Notes under the pieces: model-generated
Databases searched by the model: none
Told to the model about the DNA's origin: nothing
The model's input: only the letters and a program-made list of their open reading frames with translations
Translations under genes and position numbers: made by a program
In this document: positions 41,380-50,916 of the stretch, one piece after another
Position numbering within the stretch: the stretch's first letter is position 1
Layout: every line of letters begins with the position of its first letter
NCBI GenBank assembly: GCA_965216725.1
Contig: CBDCGI010000005.1
Coordinates: 1 to 64,000 of the forward strand
Reading direction: 5' to 3'
DNA length: 64,000 nucleotides
Origin: JACZUI01 sp965216725
GTDB lineage: Bacteria; Actinomycetota; Acidimicrobiia; Spongiisociales; ZC4RG35

Positions 41380-42387
41380 ATGTACACGCCTTACGAGAAG
41401 CGCCGGGACGAGGTCCCCTTTGCCTCATCGGAGTACATCTCATTCGCTTCACGCAACTCGTTCCTCGGCGTTCCGGCAGTGACTCTCAACGATCTCGGCG
41501 ACGGCGATGTCGTCATCGTCGGGGCACCATTCGATTGGGGGACATCGTTCCGGCCCGGCGCCCGGTTCGGGCCGGCCGCCATCAGGAACGCTGACTACGG
41601 AGCCATGGATGGTTATCGCCCACACCTCCCCACCGGCATCGACCCCTTCGGCGTTCTCGGCGTGGTCGACGTGGGCGACGTCTACGTCAGGCCGGGCGAG
41701 CTGGAGATTTCGATCGACCGCATTGCCGACGTCGTCGAGGCCGTCGCCGCCGCGGGCAAGGTACCGGTGGTTCTTGGTGGCGACCACACCATCACGTGGC
41801 CCGACGCGCTCGGCGTGGCGCGGGTCCACGGTTTTGGGGAAGTTGCGCTGATCCATTTCGACGCGCACGCCGACACCGGATTCATCCAAAACGGATCGCT
41901 TCACGGACACGGGACACCAATGCGGAGGTTGATCGAATCTGGAGCCGTTCCCGGCCATCGCTTCGTCCAGATAGGGCTCCGGGGCTACTGGCCCGAGCCC
42001 GAGGTGATGGAGTGGATGCGCGAGCAGAAGATGCGGTCATTCATGATGGGTGACATCGTGGAGCGCGGGTTGGACGCCGTGGTCGATGAGGCGGTCGACT
42101 ACTCCTTGGCAGGCGGAGCCAAAGGAATCTTTCTCTCCGTTGACATCGACGTAGTCGACCCGGGTCTTGCCCCAGGCACCGGAACCCCCGAACCCGGTGG
42201 CCTCAACTCGCGCCAGGTGCTGGACACTGTGCGCCGACTCTCCAAGGACCTGAAGGTCCTGGGCGCAGACATCGTCGAGGTCTCGCCCCCCTACGACGGG
42301 CCAGGCGAGCAGACCGCCTACCTCGCCAACCGGGTGGTGCTGGAGATCCTCAACGGCATGGCAGAGAGGAAAGCCGCCACGGGCTGA
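41380..42387 (+). CDS. speB: Agmatinase/ureohydrolase
   Basis: Mn-dependent ureohydrolase, most likely splitting agmatine into putrescine and urea. Metal ligands are visible in LGGDHTITWPDAL, HFDAHADTG and the pair SVDIDVVDPGLAPGTGTPEPGG. At 335 aa it is slightly longer than E. coli SpeB. Guanidinobutyrase or proclavaminate amidinohydrolase have the same motifs and cannot be excluded. Its place before a putrescine/spermidine importer and polyamine catabolic enzymes supports agmatine. A weak stem CCCGGGGCG/CGCCCGGG lies after the stop. Confidence 0.85.
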   Translation: MYTPYEKRRDEVPFASSEYISFASRNSFLGVPAVTLNDLGDGDVVIVGAPFDWGTSFRPGARFGPAAIRNADYGAMDGYRPHLPTGIDPFGVLGVVDVGDVYVRPGELEISIDRIADVVEAVAAAGKVPVVLGGDHTITWPDALGVARVHGFGEVALIHFDAHADTGFIQNGSLHGHGTPMRRLIESGAVPGHRFVQIGLRGYWPEPEVMEWMREQKMRSFMMGDIVERGLDAVVDEAVDYSLAGGAKGIFLSVDIDVVDPGLAPGTGTPEPGGLNSRQVLDTVRRLSKDLKVLGADIVEVSPPYDGPGEQTAYLANRVVLEILNGMAERKAATG

Positions 42388-42441
42388 CCCGGGGCGGATC
42401 ATCTGCGCAGGTCTCGTGCGAATTCGCCCGGGACGACTGAC

Positions 42442-43470
42442 TCAGAAGCGGAACGACTCCCAAGGCTGATCGCCGGGGACACCCCAGACAGCCTTCATCT
42501 CACGCTCCCGAGGGTTCATGATCACGGCGCCGCAGGTTGCGGTCGAGACCGGATCCAGGGCGCGCTTCGAGATCCGGGGATTGGCAAAGAATTCCTCGAA
42601 GTCATGCGCCAACTGACGGCCTACCTCGAGTCGGATGTCGGAGTCCTCGACATAGACCTGCTCACGAAAGCCTTCCTCGAGCCGGGTCTCGGCCTCGAGG
42701 CAATGGTTCGAATGCACGAAAGGCTCGTTCTCGATCCGGGTCACATGTTGTCGGTCCGGCATGGCTTCGATATTCACGCCATGCCCGTCAGGGCCCACGA
42801 TCGCGAAGTTGTGCCCTCCGGCTAGCGGGGCATCAAGGACGCATTTCACGGCGTCATCGAGATCTGACTGCTGGAGGACTTTGCGGACAACAAATGGCCA
42901 GGTGACACCGGGACGGCCGATTGATGTCAGATTGTTGATGCCGACACCGATGCCCGCCTCGTTCATGCCGATCTGACCGAGACACCCCATGGTCGTGTGC
43001 ACATATGCCGCCGGGCCCGAATCCGGCTCGACATGAAGAAGGATCACGAACTCGCCGGCAGACGCATGCATATCCCATGTCTGGGCATAGGCGCCCGATT
43101 CTGGGTCGAGCACCAAGGTGCATTCGTCGATCACCGGGGACTCGGCTCGAGCGCGGACGACATCGATCAAATCAGTGAACCCTCCGACAACAACTGCCTC
43201 TTCGGGACTGATGCCAGCCGACGTCGCCAGCGAAACCATCTCCTCGTGGAGGTCGGGCGCATACCGATGATGAAAAGGAAGTGTTTCGACGGCGAGATCA
43301 AGCACCTGACCTGGCGGAACGCTCCTGCCCGACCATGCCCTTTCACTGGCAAGGGCGAGCCGATCGCTGAGATAGCTCGAGATGCCGTCAGCGTATCTGG
43401 CTCCGTGGGCGCGCCCCCGTCGGGCGGCATCACCCGACACATGGAGGACACGAAGAGGGCCGGTATGCAT
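42442..43470 (-). CDS. Peptidase C45/acyltransferase (isopenicillin N acyltransferase-like) protein
   Basis: An N-terminal-nucleophile type protein of 342 aa. The region VIDECTLVLDPESGAYAQTWDMHAS holds the probable nucleophilic Cys (after autoprocessing), followed by GMNEAGIGVGINNLTS and AGGHNFAIVGPDGHGVNIEAMP, all typical for the C45 family of acyltransferases and amidases. Cleavage before Cys117 is expected from the family. Substrate unknown; it could act on acylated polyamines given its neighbours, which is only a guess. Divergent from potA. Confidence 0.82.
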   Translation of the reverse strand: MHTGPLRVLHVSGDAARRGRAHGARYADGISSYLSDRLALASERAWSGRSVPPGQVLDLAVETLPFHHRYAPDLHEEMVSLATSAGISPEEAVVVGGFTDLIDVVRARAESPVIDECTLVLDPESGAYAQTWDMHASAGEFVILLHVEPDSGPAAYVHTTMGCLGQIGMNEAGIGVGINNLTSIGRPGVTWPFVVRKVLQQSDLDDAVKCVLDAPLAGGHNFAIVGPDGHGVNIEAMPDRQHVTRIENEPFVHSNHCLEAETRLEEGFREQVYVEDSDIRLEVGRQLAHDFEEFFANPRISKRALDPVSTATCGAVIMNPREREMKAVWGVPGDQPWESFRF

Positions 43471-43523
43471 CGGCTCAAGTTAACGCGACATGCGCGACAA
43501 CACACTGGTACGTTCCGCCCTCC

Positions 43524-44600
43524 ATGATCCAGGAAGCCGCCGCAGTTGGCCTTCACGGTGTCACCAAGAGGTTCGCCGGGGATGTGACGGCAGTCGATGC
43601 CATCGATCTCGAGATCGGCGATGGCGAGTTCTTCTCGCTCCTCGGTCCGTCGGGCTGTGGCAAGACGACCACCCTCAGGATGATTGCCGGCCTCGAGTTC
43701 CCGACCGAAGGCAGCGTTCAGATCTTTGGCGAGGAGATGGGCATCAAGCCGCCCAACAAGCGTCCGGTCAACACCGTCTTCCAGTCTTATGCACTGTTCC
43801 CTCACATGAGTGTTGCCGACAACGTGGCCTTCGGCCTCCGCATGCGAGACGTGGAGACCTCAGAGTTGGAGCGACGCGTCGACGACGCGATCGACCTCGT
43901 CCGCCTGTCGGGAATGGGAAATCGCAAGCCAAAGGCCCTCTCCGGCGGACAGCAGCAGCGAGTCGCCCTGGCCAGGGCCTTGGTCAACCGCCCCAAGGTG
44001 CTTCTCCTCGACGAGCCCCTCGGTGCCCTCGACCTCAAACTCCGCCAGGCTATGCAACTCGAGCTCAAGGACATCCAACAAGAGGTGGGCATCACGTTCG
44101 TATATGTCACCCACGACCAGCAGGAAGCTCTGACGATGTCCGATCGCATAGGTGTGATGAACGAGGGGAATCTGCTTCAGGTGGGGACTCCAGAGGAGAT
44201 CTACGAGTCCCCAGTCAACAGATTTGTCGCCGACTTCATAGGTGAGACCAACTTCATCGAAGGCGAGGTGACCAAACCCGGCGAGGTCCGACTCTCCAAT
44301 GGCGCGATTGTGATGGCGCGGACCAGCAGCGACCCGGGCTCCAAGGTGACCCTCACACTCCGACCGGAGAAACTCCGGGTCAATCCGCCAGACACTGCCA
44401 TTGAAGAGGGCCGATGCTCACTCGAAGGCGAAGTGGTGCGGCGCATCTACTACGGCGACGCCCTGTATTACGAAGTCGACGTCGGCGCCGGGATTGTCGA
44501 TGTGATGGTCGAGAACCGGCCGGGTCTCCAACGGTGGGATCAGGGCGACCAGGTGATCCTCGATTTTCACCCTGAAGCGGCAGAGGCACTCACCGAGTGA
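43524..44600 (+). CDS. potA: Polyamine ABC transporter ATP-binding protein
   Basis: ATPase that powers spermidine/putrescine import. Walker A GPSGCGKTT at about residue 44, signature LSGGQQQRVALARAL, Walker B LLLDEPLGALD and the switch His in YVTHDQQEALTM are all present. The C-terminal 110 residues form the TOBE domain typical of PotA. It overlaps potB by 4 nt (the start of potABCD). Confidence 0.94.
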   Translation: MIQEAAAVGLHGVTKRFAGDVTAVDAIDLEIGDGEFFSLLGPSGCGKTTTLRMIAGLEFPTEGSVQIFGEEMGIKPPNKRPVNTVFQSYALFPHMSVADNVAFGLRMRDVETSELERRVDDAIDLVRLSGMGNRKPKALSGGQQQRVALARALVNRPKVLLLDEPLGALDLKLRQAMQLELKDIQQEVGITFVYVTHDQQEALTMSDRIGVMNEGNLLQVGTPEEIYESPVNRFVADFIGETNFIEGEVTKPGEVRLSNGAIVMARTSSDPGSKVTLTLRPEKLRVNPPDTAIEEGRCSLEGEVVRRIYYGDALYYEVDVGAGIVDVMVENRPGLQRWDQGDQVILDFHPEAAEALTE

Positions 44601-45493
44601 CCCGACTCGACTCTCGCTCCGAGCCAGCGGTAACGCCGGACCTGGAGGCTGATGCCGAGCGGGCACGGTCCCGACGAGGTCTTTTCACCGCCCTCCCCGC
44701 ATACGTGTATCTGATCGTCTTCTTTGCCATCCCGTTGGTGATTGTCTTCGTCTTCTCGTTTGCGTCGCGAAGCCGCACCGGCAGGCCGATCCTCGAAGAC
44801 TGGAACCTCGACTCCTGGGAGAAGCTGCTCGACCCGCTGGTGCGGGAGATCGCATTGCGCAGCCTGGGAGTTGCAGTGCTGAACACGCTGCTTTGCCTGC
44901 TCATCGGCTACCCCTTTGCATATTGGATCGCGACACGCCGCTCGGCGGCGGTGCGTTCTCTGTTGCTGGTGCTGGTGCTGATCCCGTTCTGGTCCAACTT
45001 CCTGGTAAGGACCTACGCATGGCGGACACTTCTCGACTCCGACGGCTTGGTGACCCAGTTCGGCCAGGCGACCGGCCTCTGGGACCAACTCCTGTTCACG
45101 CTGCCGGCGGTCTTCATCGGGCTTCTCTACGGATACCTGCCCTTCATGGTCCTTCCGCTATACGCCGCCATAGAGCGGATCGACTGGAGCCTCGTCGAAG
45201 CGGGGCGCGACCTGTATGCCAACGGTTGGAGCGCATTCCGCAAGATCACCCTGCCTCTTTCAAAGCCGGGCATCATCGCCGGGTCGATCCTGGTCTTCAT
45301 CCCAAGCCTGGGCGCATATATCACCCCCGACATCCTCGGAGGCGCCAAGACGACTCTCCTCGGAAATTACATCGTCACCCAGTTCGGGTCAGCGCGAAAT
45401 TGGCCGTTCGGATCGGCTTTGTCTGGTGCGATCCTCATCGTCATGCTCATCGCCTCGGTCTATTACTTCCGTTCTGGAGCCGACGAGTTGTGA
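44597..45493 (+). CDS. potB: Polyamine ABC transporter permease PotB
   Basis: First permease of the importer, 298 aa with six helices. Starts TRLDSRSEPAVTPDLEADAE, a cytoplasmic N-tail longer than in E. coli, then LPAYVYLIVFFAIPLVIVFV. The ABC permease coupling loop EAGRDLYANGWSAFRKITLP, which contacts PotA, is complete. Overlaps both neighbours by 4 nt, so all four pot genes are translated together. Confidence 0.94.
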   Translation: MTRLDSRSEPAVTPDLEADAERARSRRGLFTALPAYVYLIVFFAIPLVIVFVFSFASRSRTGRPILEDWNLDSWEKLLDPLVREIALRSLGVAVLNTLLCLLIGYPFAYWIATRRSAAVRSLLLVLVLIPFWSNFLVRTYAWRTLLDSDGLVTQFGQATGLWDQLLFTLPAVFIGLLYGYLPFMVLPLYAAIERIDWSLVEAGRDLYANGWSAFRKITLPLSKPGIIAGSILVFIPSLGAYITPDILGGAKTTLLGNYIVTQFGSARNWPFGSALSGAILIVMLIASVYYFRSGADEL

Positions 45494-46302
45494 GCTATCG
45501 CGAAGGCACGGCAAACCGACCAGGGGTCGACCGAATCCTGACGATCAACGGCTGGCTCGTATTTTTCTTTTTGTATGTGCCGATTCTGATCGTCATGGTC
45601 TTCTCCTTCTCGGACAACCCCAACGTCGGTATCTGGGGAGGATTCACCCTCGACTGGTACGACCGGATGTTCGGCAACGAGCAGCTGATGCGTGCTCTTC
45701 GGAACTCGGTGGTGGTGGCACTGGTATCGACAGTGATCTCCACCGTCCTCGGAACCGCGGCCGCAATAGCCCTGGAGAGATATCGCCGATGGCTCGGGAG
45801 GGGTGCGTTCGACGCGTTGCTATATCTGCCGGTGATCATCCCCGACGTGACCATGGCCGTGATGTTGCTCCTGTGGTTCACCCAGATCGGGACGACCCTG
45901 TCTCTCACGACCATCATCATTTCCCATATCGCCTTCAATATCTCGTTCGTGGCGATTGTCGTGAGGGCCCGGCTGGCCAATATGGATGAGTCGCTCGAGG
46001 AAGCGGCGGCCGATCTCTACGCAGGAAGGTGGCAGGCGTTTCGAAGGGTGACCTTGCCCCTCATCGCTCCCGGGGTCATCGGAGGAGCACTGCTCGCCTT
46101 GACGATCTCACTCGACGACGTTGTGGTCACCTCCTTCGTCCAGGGGCCAGGATCGACGACGCTTCCGGTCTATGTCTTCGGCCTGATCAAGAGGTCGGTC
46201 ACGCCTGAGATCAATGCCGTTTCTACTTTGATGTTGGTAGCGTCAATGGTGCTCGTCTTCGTGTCTCTGGGTTACCAGGGATACCGCGGGTCGAAAGAAT
46301 GA
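45490..46302 (+). CDS. potC: Polyamine ABC transporter permease PotC
   Basis: Second permease, 270 aa, GTG start at 45490 inside the potB stop (GTGA). Six helices beginning with INGWLVFFFLYVPILIVMVF and the coupling loop EAAADLYAGRWQAFRRVTLP. A much longer reading frame in the same phase upstream is only a shadow of potB. SFSDNPNVGIWGGFTLDWY is characteristic of PotC. Confidence 0.94.
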   Translation: MSYREGTANRPGVDRILTINGWLVFFFLYVPILIVMVFSFSDNPNVGIWGGFTLDWYDRMFGNEQLMRALRNSVVVALVSTVISTVLGTAAAIALERYRRWLGRGAFDALLYLPVIIPDVTMAVMLLLWFTQIGTTLSLTTIIISHIAFNISFVAIVVRARLANMDESLEEAAADLYAGRWQAFRRVTLPLIAPGVIGGALLALTISLDDVVVTSFVQGPGSTTLPVYVFGLIKRSVTPEINAVSTLMLVASMVLVFVSLGYQGYRGSKE

Positions 46303-46315
46303 TTGGGAGGACGGA

Positions 46316-47464
46316 ATGAAGAGATTGATGGCCCTGTCGTGGGCCTTTGTGCTGGTCCTGGCTGCCTGTGGCTCAGATGACGGGAGTGATGTCCAGGCGG
46401 CGGCAGACGCGTGCGAAGCCGGAGAGACAGACGGGGACCTCAACTTCTACAACTGGACCGAATACATCCCCTACGGCTCGGCGGCCGAGGACGCGGAGGT
46501 GGATGACCTCCTGGCAGCCTTCGAGGAGGAATTCGGAGTGGAGGTCACCTACACGGAGTACGACTCCAATGAGACGATGCTCGCCCAGGTGGAAGCGGGC
46601 GGAGCCCCTTACGATTTGGTGGTCCCTTCCGACTACATGGTTTCGATCATGTCCGATGCCGGACTCTTGGTGGAGTTAAACGACGATGCGATTCCCAACC
46701 TCGCCAACCTCGATCCGGCTTTCACTGGTCTCCCCTTCGACCCCGATGACCAATACTCGGTCCCCTATCAGTGGGGAACCACTGGAATCGGGTTCAGCTA
46801 CGAATATGTAGATGACACCGACGGTGTCTCGTGGGGGGTCATATTCGACCCGGAACAGCGCGCCGACCACGCAGGCAAGATCTCGTTGCTCAACGACGAG
46901 CGAGAGGTATTCGCCGGGGCCCTCAAGTATCTGGGTTACTCACTCAACACAACTGACCAGGGTGAACTGGACGAGGCAATTGAGCTGCTGAAGGAGACCA
47001 AAGGGGATATCGCGACGTTCAACTCAGATTCGTATTGGGATCTGGTGACTCAAGGCGAGATCTTTGTCGCCCACGGCTACAGCGGCGACTTCTTCGCGGC
47101 ATACGACGGAGTCTCTACAGACGACTACGACGCATACGAGGACTTTGGCTACGCCATTCCCAACGAGGGAGGCGTTGTCTGGGTGGACACCATCGCCGTC
47201 CCGACGACCGCCGAACATCCTTGCACCGCGATGACCTTCATCGACTTCCTGCTGGATGCCGAGAACGGCGCCACTCTCACCAACTACAACTACTACGCAA
47301 GCCCGAACGCGGCAGCCTCGGATTTCATCTTCGAGGAGATCCTGGAAGATGAGACCATCTATCCACCGCAGGAGATGCTCGACGACGGCTCGCTCGAATT
47401 CATCACCGACGTCGGCGATTTTGCCACTGCGTATGCGGATGGCTTCGCTGAGGCCAAGAGCTAG
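46316..47464 (+). CDS. potD: Spermidine/putrescine-binding lipoprotein
   Basis: Extracytoplasmic substrate-binding protein of the importer. MKRLMALSWAFVLVLAACGS is a lipoprotein signal with lipobox LAAC. Binding residues appear in FYNWTEYIPYG, YDLVVPSDYMVSIM and NEGGVVWVDTIAVP; the middle holds QWGTTGIGFSYEY and NSDSYWDLVTQGEI. At 382 aa it is complete. The order A-B-C-D is that of the E. coli pot operon. A hairpin terminator follows 9 bp after the stop. Confidence 0.94.
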   Translation: MKRLMALSWAFVLVLAACGSDDGSDVQAAADACEAGETDGDLNFYNWTEYIPYGSAAEDAEVDDLLAAFEEEFGVEVTYTEYDSNETMLAQVEAGGAPYDLVVPSDYMVSIMSDAGLLVELNDDAIPNLANLDPAFTGLPFDPDDQYSVPYQWGTTGIGFSYEYVDDTDGVSWGVIFDPEQRADHAGKISLLNDEREVFAGALKYLGYSLNTTDQGELDEAIELLKETKGDIATFNSDSYWDLVTQGEIFVAHGYSGDFFAAYDGVSTDDYDAYEDFGYAIPNEGGVVWVDTIAVPTTAEHPCTAMTFIDFLLDAENGATLTNYNYYASPNAAASDFIFEEILEDETIYPPQEMLDDGSLEFITDVGDFATAYADGFAEAKS

Positions 47465-47472
47465 GCCGATTT

Positions 47473-47505
47473 CTCCCCCAGCGATCGCAACGTTTGCTGG
47501 GGGAG
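47473..47505 (+). terminator. Hairpin terminator after potD
   Basis: Perfect 10-bp stem CTCCCCCAGC/GCTGGGGGAG with a 13-nt loop, directly after the potD stop. No T-run follows, so it may also protect the transcript or only reduce read-through to the next genes. Confidence 0.65.
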
Positions 47506-47528
47506 TCGAGGCCTGACGCCACGGAGGG

Positions 47529-48065
47529 GTGGTGCAACGAATCTCTGTCATCGGCTCGTCAGGATCGGGCAAGACAACAGTCGCTCGTCGCCTTTCCCGC
47601 GTCTTGGGCCTGCCCCATTTGGAGCTCGACTCAGTGTTCCATCAGCCGGGTTGGGAACCCCTCCCCGATCCAGAATTCCGGGCACGGCTGGAAGAATTCG
47701 CGTCGGGTCCGAAGTGGGTGGTCGATGGCAACTACACCAGCCACGGCACCGCCGAGCTGGTCTGGCCCCGAGCCGATTCGGTCGTCTGGTTGGACTTGCC
47801 CAGGCGTTCGACCACCTGGAGGGTGACCAAAAGAACCATCAAGAGGGCCGTGACACGTGAAGAGCTGTGGAACGGGAATCGGGAGCCTTTGACCAACCTC
47901 TACAGCCCTGACCCCTACAAGAACATCGTGGTTTGGTCCTGGACAAGACACCGTGGGACCCGTCACCGGTATGAGGAACACCAAAAGTTGGGGACCTGGT
48001 CCCACTGCGAGGTCCATCGGCTCCGTTCTAGAACTGACGTTGAAGTCCTGTTGGCCAGCCTGTAA
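47529..48065 (+). CDS. P-loop kinase-like protein (adenylate-kinase/topology-modulation type)
   Basis: A 178-aa nucleotide-binding protein. The P-loop ISVIGSSGSGKTTVARRLS is at residues 4-22, followed by LGLPHLELDSVFHQPGW and KWVVDGNYTSHG, the usual sequence of the FlaR/topology-modulation group of small kinases. GTG at 47529 or 47532 may start it, with ACGGAGGGG upstream. Not a polyamine gene by family, so its place in the operon is unexplained. Confidence 0.78.
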   Translation: MVQRISVIGSSGSGKTTVARRLSRVLGLPHLELDSVFHQPGWEPLPDPEFRARLEEFASGPKWVVDGNYTSHGTAELVWPRADSVVWLDLPRRSTTWRVTKRTIKRAVTREELWNGNREPLTNLYSPDPYKNIVVWSWTRHRGTRHRYEEHQKLGTWSHCEVHRLRSRTDVEVLLASL

Positions 48066-48079
48066 CTACGATCCCGAGC

Positions 48080-49321
48080 ATGTCCTCCTTCTGGCACCCA
48101 TTTGCGGAGATGTCCCGGGTCAAGCTGGATCCCTTCATCATCGACCGTGGCGAAGGCATCTACGTCTACGACGAGTCTGGCAAGCGTTACCTCGATGCGG
48201 CAGCTTCTCTTTGGTACATGAACGTCGGCTACGGGCGCGACCAGATCCTCGACGCGATGGACGCCCAGGCCCGCAAACTCCCCGCTTTCCACACATTCAT
48301 CGACTACGCCACGAGGCCACCGCTCCAACTAGCCGAGAGAATCGCCGCGGTAGCCCCGATCCCTGACTCCAAGGTCTTCTTCGGATCGGGGGGATCTGAC
48401 GCCGTGGACAGCGCGGCCAAGATCGCGAGACGATACTTCAGCGTCATCGGGCAACCCGAGCGGACCGTTTTCATCTCACGGGAGTGGGCTTATCACGGCA
48501 TGCACCCGTATGGCACGACACTCGGAGGGTTGGAGGCGAACCGAGAAGGCTACGGGGGTGATCTGGTCAGCGACGTGGTGCGCGTGCCTCATGACGATCC
48601 TGAGGCAGTGGAGAAGGCCATTGAGCACGCAGGCCCGGAGCGTATCGCCGGCATCTTTGTCGAGCCGGTGATAGGAGCCGGCGGAATCAGGCCCGTTGAC
48701 GCCGACTACCTCCAGACGGTTCAACGGCTGGTCCACGATGCCGGCGGTGTCTATGTCTCGGACGAGGTCATCACAGGGTTCGGTCGGGCCGGCGACCATT
48801 GGTTTGCAGCGACCAAGTTCGGCCTGGAGCCTGATCTGATCACGTTTGCCAAAGGCGTCACCTGTGGATACGCCCCACTGGGTGGGGTTATCGCGGCCCC
48901 TCACATCGCCGAGCCCTTCTTCACGCAGCCGGGCCTCGTCTTCCGCCACGGTTACACCTACTCCGGCCATTCCGTGGCGTGCGTGGCCGGCCTGGAGGTG
49001 ATGTCCATCATCGAGGCCGAAGGGCTGCTGGAGCGGGCGGGCAAGCTCGAGCAGGAGATCTACCAAGCCCTGACGCCACTCGAAGAACTCGAGGTGGTCG
49101 ACCACATCAGACGCGGCGTCGGGGCCCTCGCCGCCATTCAGCTTCGAACCGGCGACGACGAGACCCTGCCCAATCGCGCGGCGGCCGCCTGCCGCGAAAA
49201 AGGAATCATCACCCGTGCCATCGCCGGGGGTGGACTCCAGGTTTCGCCACCCTTGATCATGTCCAAGGCTCAGGTCGTCGAAATGTCGGAGCTCTTCGCT
49301 GCCGGTCTCGGGACCCTGTGA
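48080..49321 (+). CDS. Class III aminotransferase, putrescine/omega-amino acid type
   Basis: A 413-aa PLP enzyme. WHPFAEMSRVKLDPFIIDRG is the start shared with putrescine-pyruvate (SpuC-type) and beta-alanine-pyruvate transaminases; FFGSGGSDAVDSAAKIAR, REWAYHGMHPYGTTLGG, VYVSDEVITGFGRAG and the PLP-lysine in TFAKGVTCGYAPLGG follow. Its stop overlaps the GTG of the FAD oxidase as GTGA. With potABCD upstream, I infer transamination of imported putrescine to 4-aminobutanal. Confidence 0.88.
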   Translation: MSSFWHPFAEMSRVKLDPFIIDRGEGIYVYDESGKRYLDAAASLWYMNVGYGRDQILDAMDAQARKLPAFHTFIDYATRPPLQLAERIAAVAPIPDSKVFFGSGGSDAVDSAAKIARRYFSVIGQPERTVFISREWAYHGMHPYGTTLGGLEANREGYGGDLVSDVVRVPHDDPEAVEKAIEHAGPERIAGIFVEPVIGAGGIRPVDADYLQTVQRLVHDAGGVYVSDEVITGFGRAGDHWFAATKFGLEPDLITFAKGVTCGYAPLGGVIAAPHIAEPFFTQPGLVFRHGYTYSGHSVACVAGLEVMSIIEAEGLLERAGKLEQEIYQALTPLEELEVVDHIRRGVGALAAIQLRTGDDETLPNRAAAACREKGIITRAIAGGGLQVSPPLIMSKAQVVEMSELFAAGLGTL

Positions 49322-50592
49322 AATCGACCCCATTCTGGGTCGATGACTTTCCCAGGCCCCATGGACTTGACACAGCGCTGCCAGGAGAGACCGATTATCT
49401 GATCGTCGGCTCCGGCCTGACCGGGCTCTCTTGTGCGTTGCGCCTGGCAGACTCCGGGAAACGCGTGACCATCCTCGACTCGGGCGAGATCGCGTCTGGC
49501 GCCTCGTCGATGAATGGGGGGATGGTGTCCCCCGACGTCAAAGCGGGGATGAAAGCGATCGAGGCACGACATGGCCCCTCTGTCGCTGACGAGATGTGGG
49601 CATCCACGGTGGAATCGGTGACGCTCATCGACGACATCGATAGTCGCTACGGGCTCGACGCCGTGGTCGCCAGGGGCGGGATGACCGGTCTCGGCCTGCG
49701 GGCTGACGACCTGAGCCGGTTCCGCGACCAAGTCGACTGGTACAACGAGAGATTCGATACCGGCTGGCAGGCCGTGGACCGGGAAGGGATCGGCGCCCTT
49801 GTAGGTGAATCCAGAGCCTTCACCGCCGCCTTCTACGAGCCCGAAGGGCTCGGGGTCCACCCCGCCCGTCTCGCTTTTGGGTTGGCCAGGGTGGCTAGGG
49901 ACGCGGGAGTTGACCTGGTGCCCCAGGCCGGCGCGGAAGTGATCGAAAGCGACCGATCCGGATTCGCCATACGCACCGCTCAGGGTCGGGTGAAGGCAGG
50001 GAATGTCATCTTGGCAACCAATGGATACACAACAACTCGGCCGCTGCCCGCTCTGAGAAAGAAGTTGGTTCCGGTCGGTTCCTACGTGATCGTGACGGAG
50101 CCTCTTCCTGAGGCAACCGCCAAGGCCATCTTCCCCACCAACTCGATGGCCTACACGCCCCGGCGTCTCCTCAACTACATGAGGAGAACTCACGACAACA
50201 GAATCCTCATAGGCGGGCGGCGAAACCTGCGTACCGGCCTCGATCTCGAAGAGTCGGCTGCCGATCTAAGACGCCGGCTCATCCAGTTCTGGCCTCATTT
50301 GGAAGAGACCGAGATCAGTCACGTTTGGGGCGGTCAACTCGCAGTGCCTTTCGACCTGACACCCCATATCGGACGTATCGGTGGGGTGTGGTACGCCCTG
50401 GGATATGCCGGCCACGGAGTCGCCCTTTCTACTCAGCTCGGCCACGAGCTTGGGGGGATGCTTCTCGGAGAGAGCGCGCCCAGCGTCTACAGCCGCATCC
50501 CGCATAGGGGACGGTTCTACTACAGGGGACGCCCATGGTTCCTGGGCCCAGCCTCGATTCTCTTCAGGACTCTCGACAGATTCGGCCGATAG
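49318..50592 (+). CDS. FAD-dependent oxidoreductase (DAO/gamma-glutamylputrescine oxidase-like)
   Basis: A 424-aa flavoprotein amine oxidase. The FAD Rossmann motif YLIVGSGLTGLSCALRLADSG is at residues 27-47; IASGASSMNGGMVSPDVKAG is the DAO-family loop; the C-terminal GGVWYALGYAGHGVALSTQLG carries the second flavin motif. This resembles PuuB, but glycine or sarcosine oxidase relatives cannot be excluded. The GTG start overlaps the aminotransferase stop, indicating coupled expression. Confidence 0.88.
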   Translation: MKSTPFWVDDFPRPHGLDTALPGETDYLIVGSGLTGLSCALRLADSGKRVTILDSGEIASGASSMNGGMVSPDVKAGMKAIEARHGPSVADEMWASTVESVTLIDDIDSRYGLDAVVARGGMTGLGLRADDLSRFRDQVDWYNERFDTGWQAVDREGIGALVGESRAFTAAFYEPEGLGVHPARLAFGLARVARDAGVDLVPQAGAEVIESDRSGFAIRTAQGRVKAGNVILATNGYTTTRPLPALRKKLVPVGSYVIVTEPLPEATAKAIFPTNSMAYTPRRLLNYMRRTHDNRILIGGRRNLRTGLDLEESAADLRRRLIQFWPHLEETEISHVWGGQLAVPFDLTPHIGRIGGVWYALGYAGHGVALSTQLGHELGGMLLGESAPSVYSRIPHRGRFYYRGRPWFLGPASILFRTLDRFGR

Positions 50593-50602
50593 GGTTGTGC
50601 GA

Positions 50603-50899
50603 ATGACGATTTGCCCGTTTGCTCTGGCGACCGGCACCGCGTGCCCGGGGTGTGGAATGACCCGGGCGGTGATCAACTTGCTGAAGGGTGACATCGGAGC
50701 CGCCGTCGAGTTTCACCCTCTGGCTCCACTGATTCTTGGCCAGCTCGTCTTCATGGCCGTCTGGTGGTTCTTGCGGCGAAGTGACGCGGTCGGACCCATC
50801 CCGCGCCGGGTGGGCAACGCTGTGGTTGTCGTCACGGCGCTCGCCATGCTCTCGGTTTGGGGAATGAGGCTCTCGGTCGGAGGGCTGCCCCCGGTGTGA
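50603..50899 (+). CDS. DUF2752 membrane protein
   Basis: A 98-aa protein with the DUF2752 signature CPFALATGTACPGCGMTRAV (three conserved Cys) followed by LKGDIGAAVEFHPLAPLI and two helices. Function is unknown. ATG at 50603; a GTG two codons earlier is also possible. It lies 10 bp after the oxidase, so it could be read through with the polyamine genes, though no link is known. Confidence 0.85.
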   Translation: MTICPFALATGTACPGCGMTRAVINLLKGDIGAAVEFHPLAPLILGQLVFMAVWWFLRRSDAVGPIPRRVGNAVVVVTALAMLSVWGMRLSVGGLPPV

Positions 50900-50916
50900 G
50901 CACCTAGCTCCTCAGC

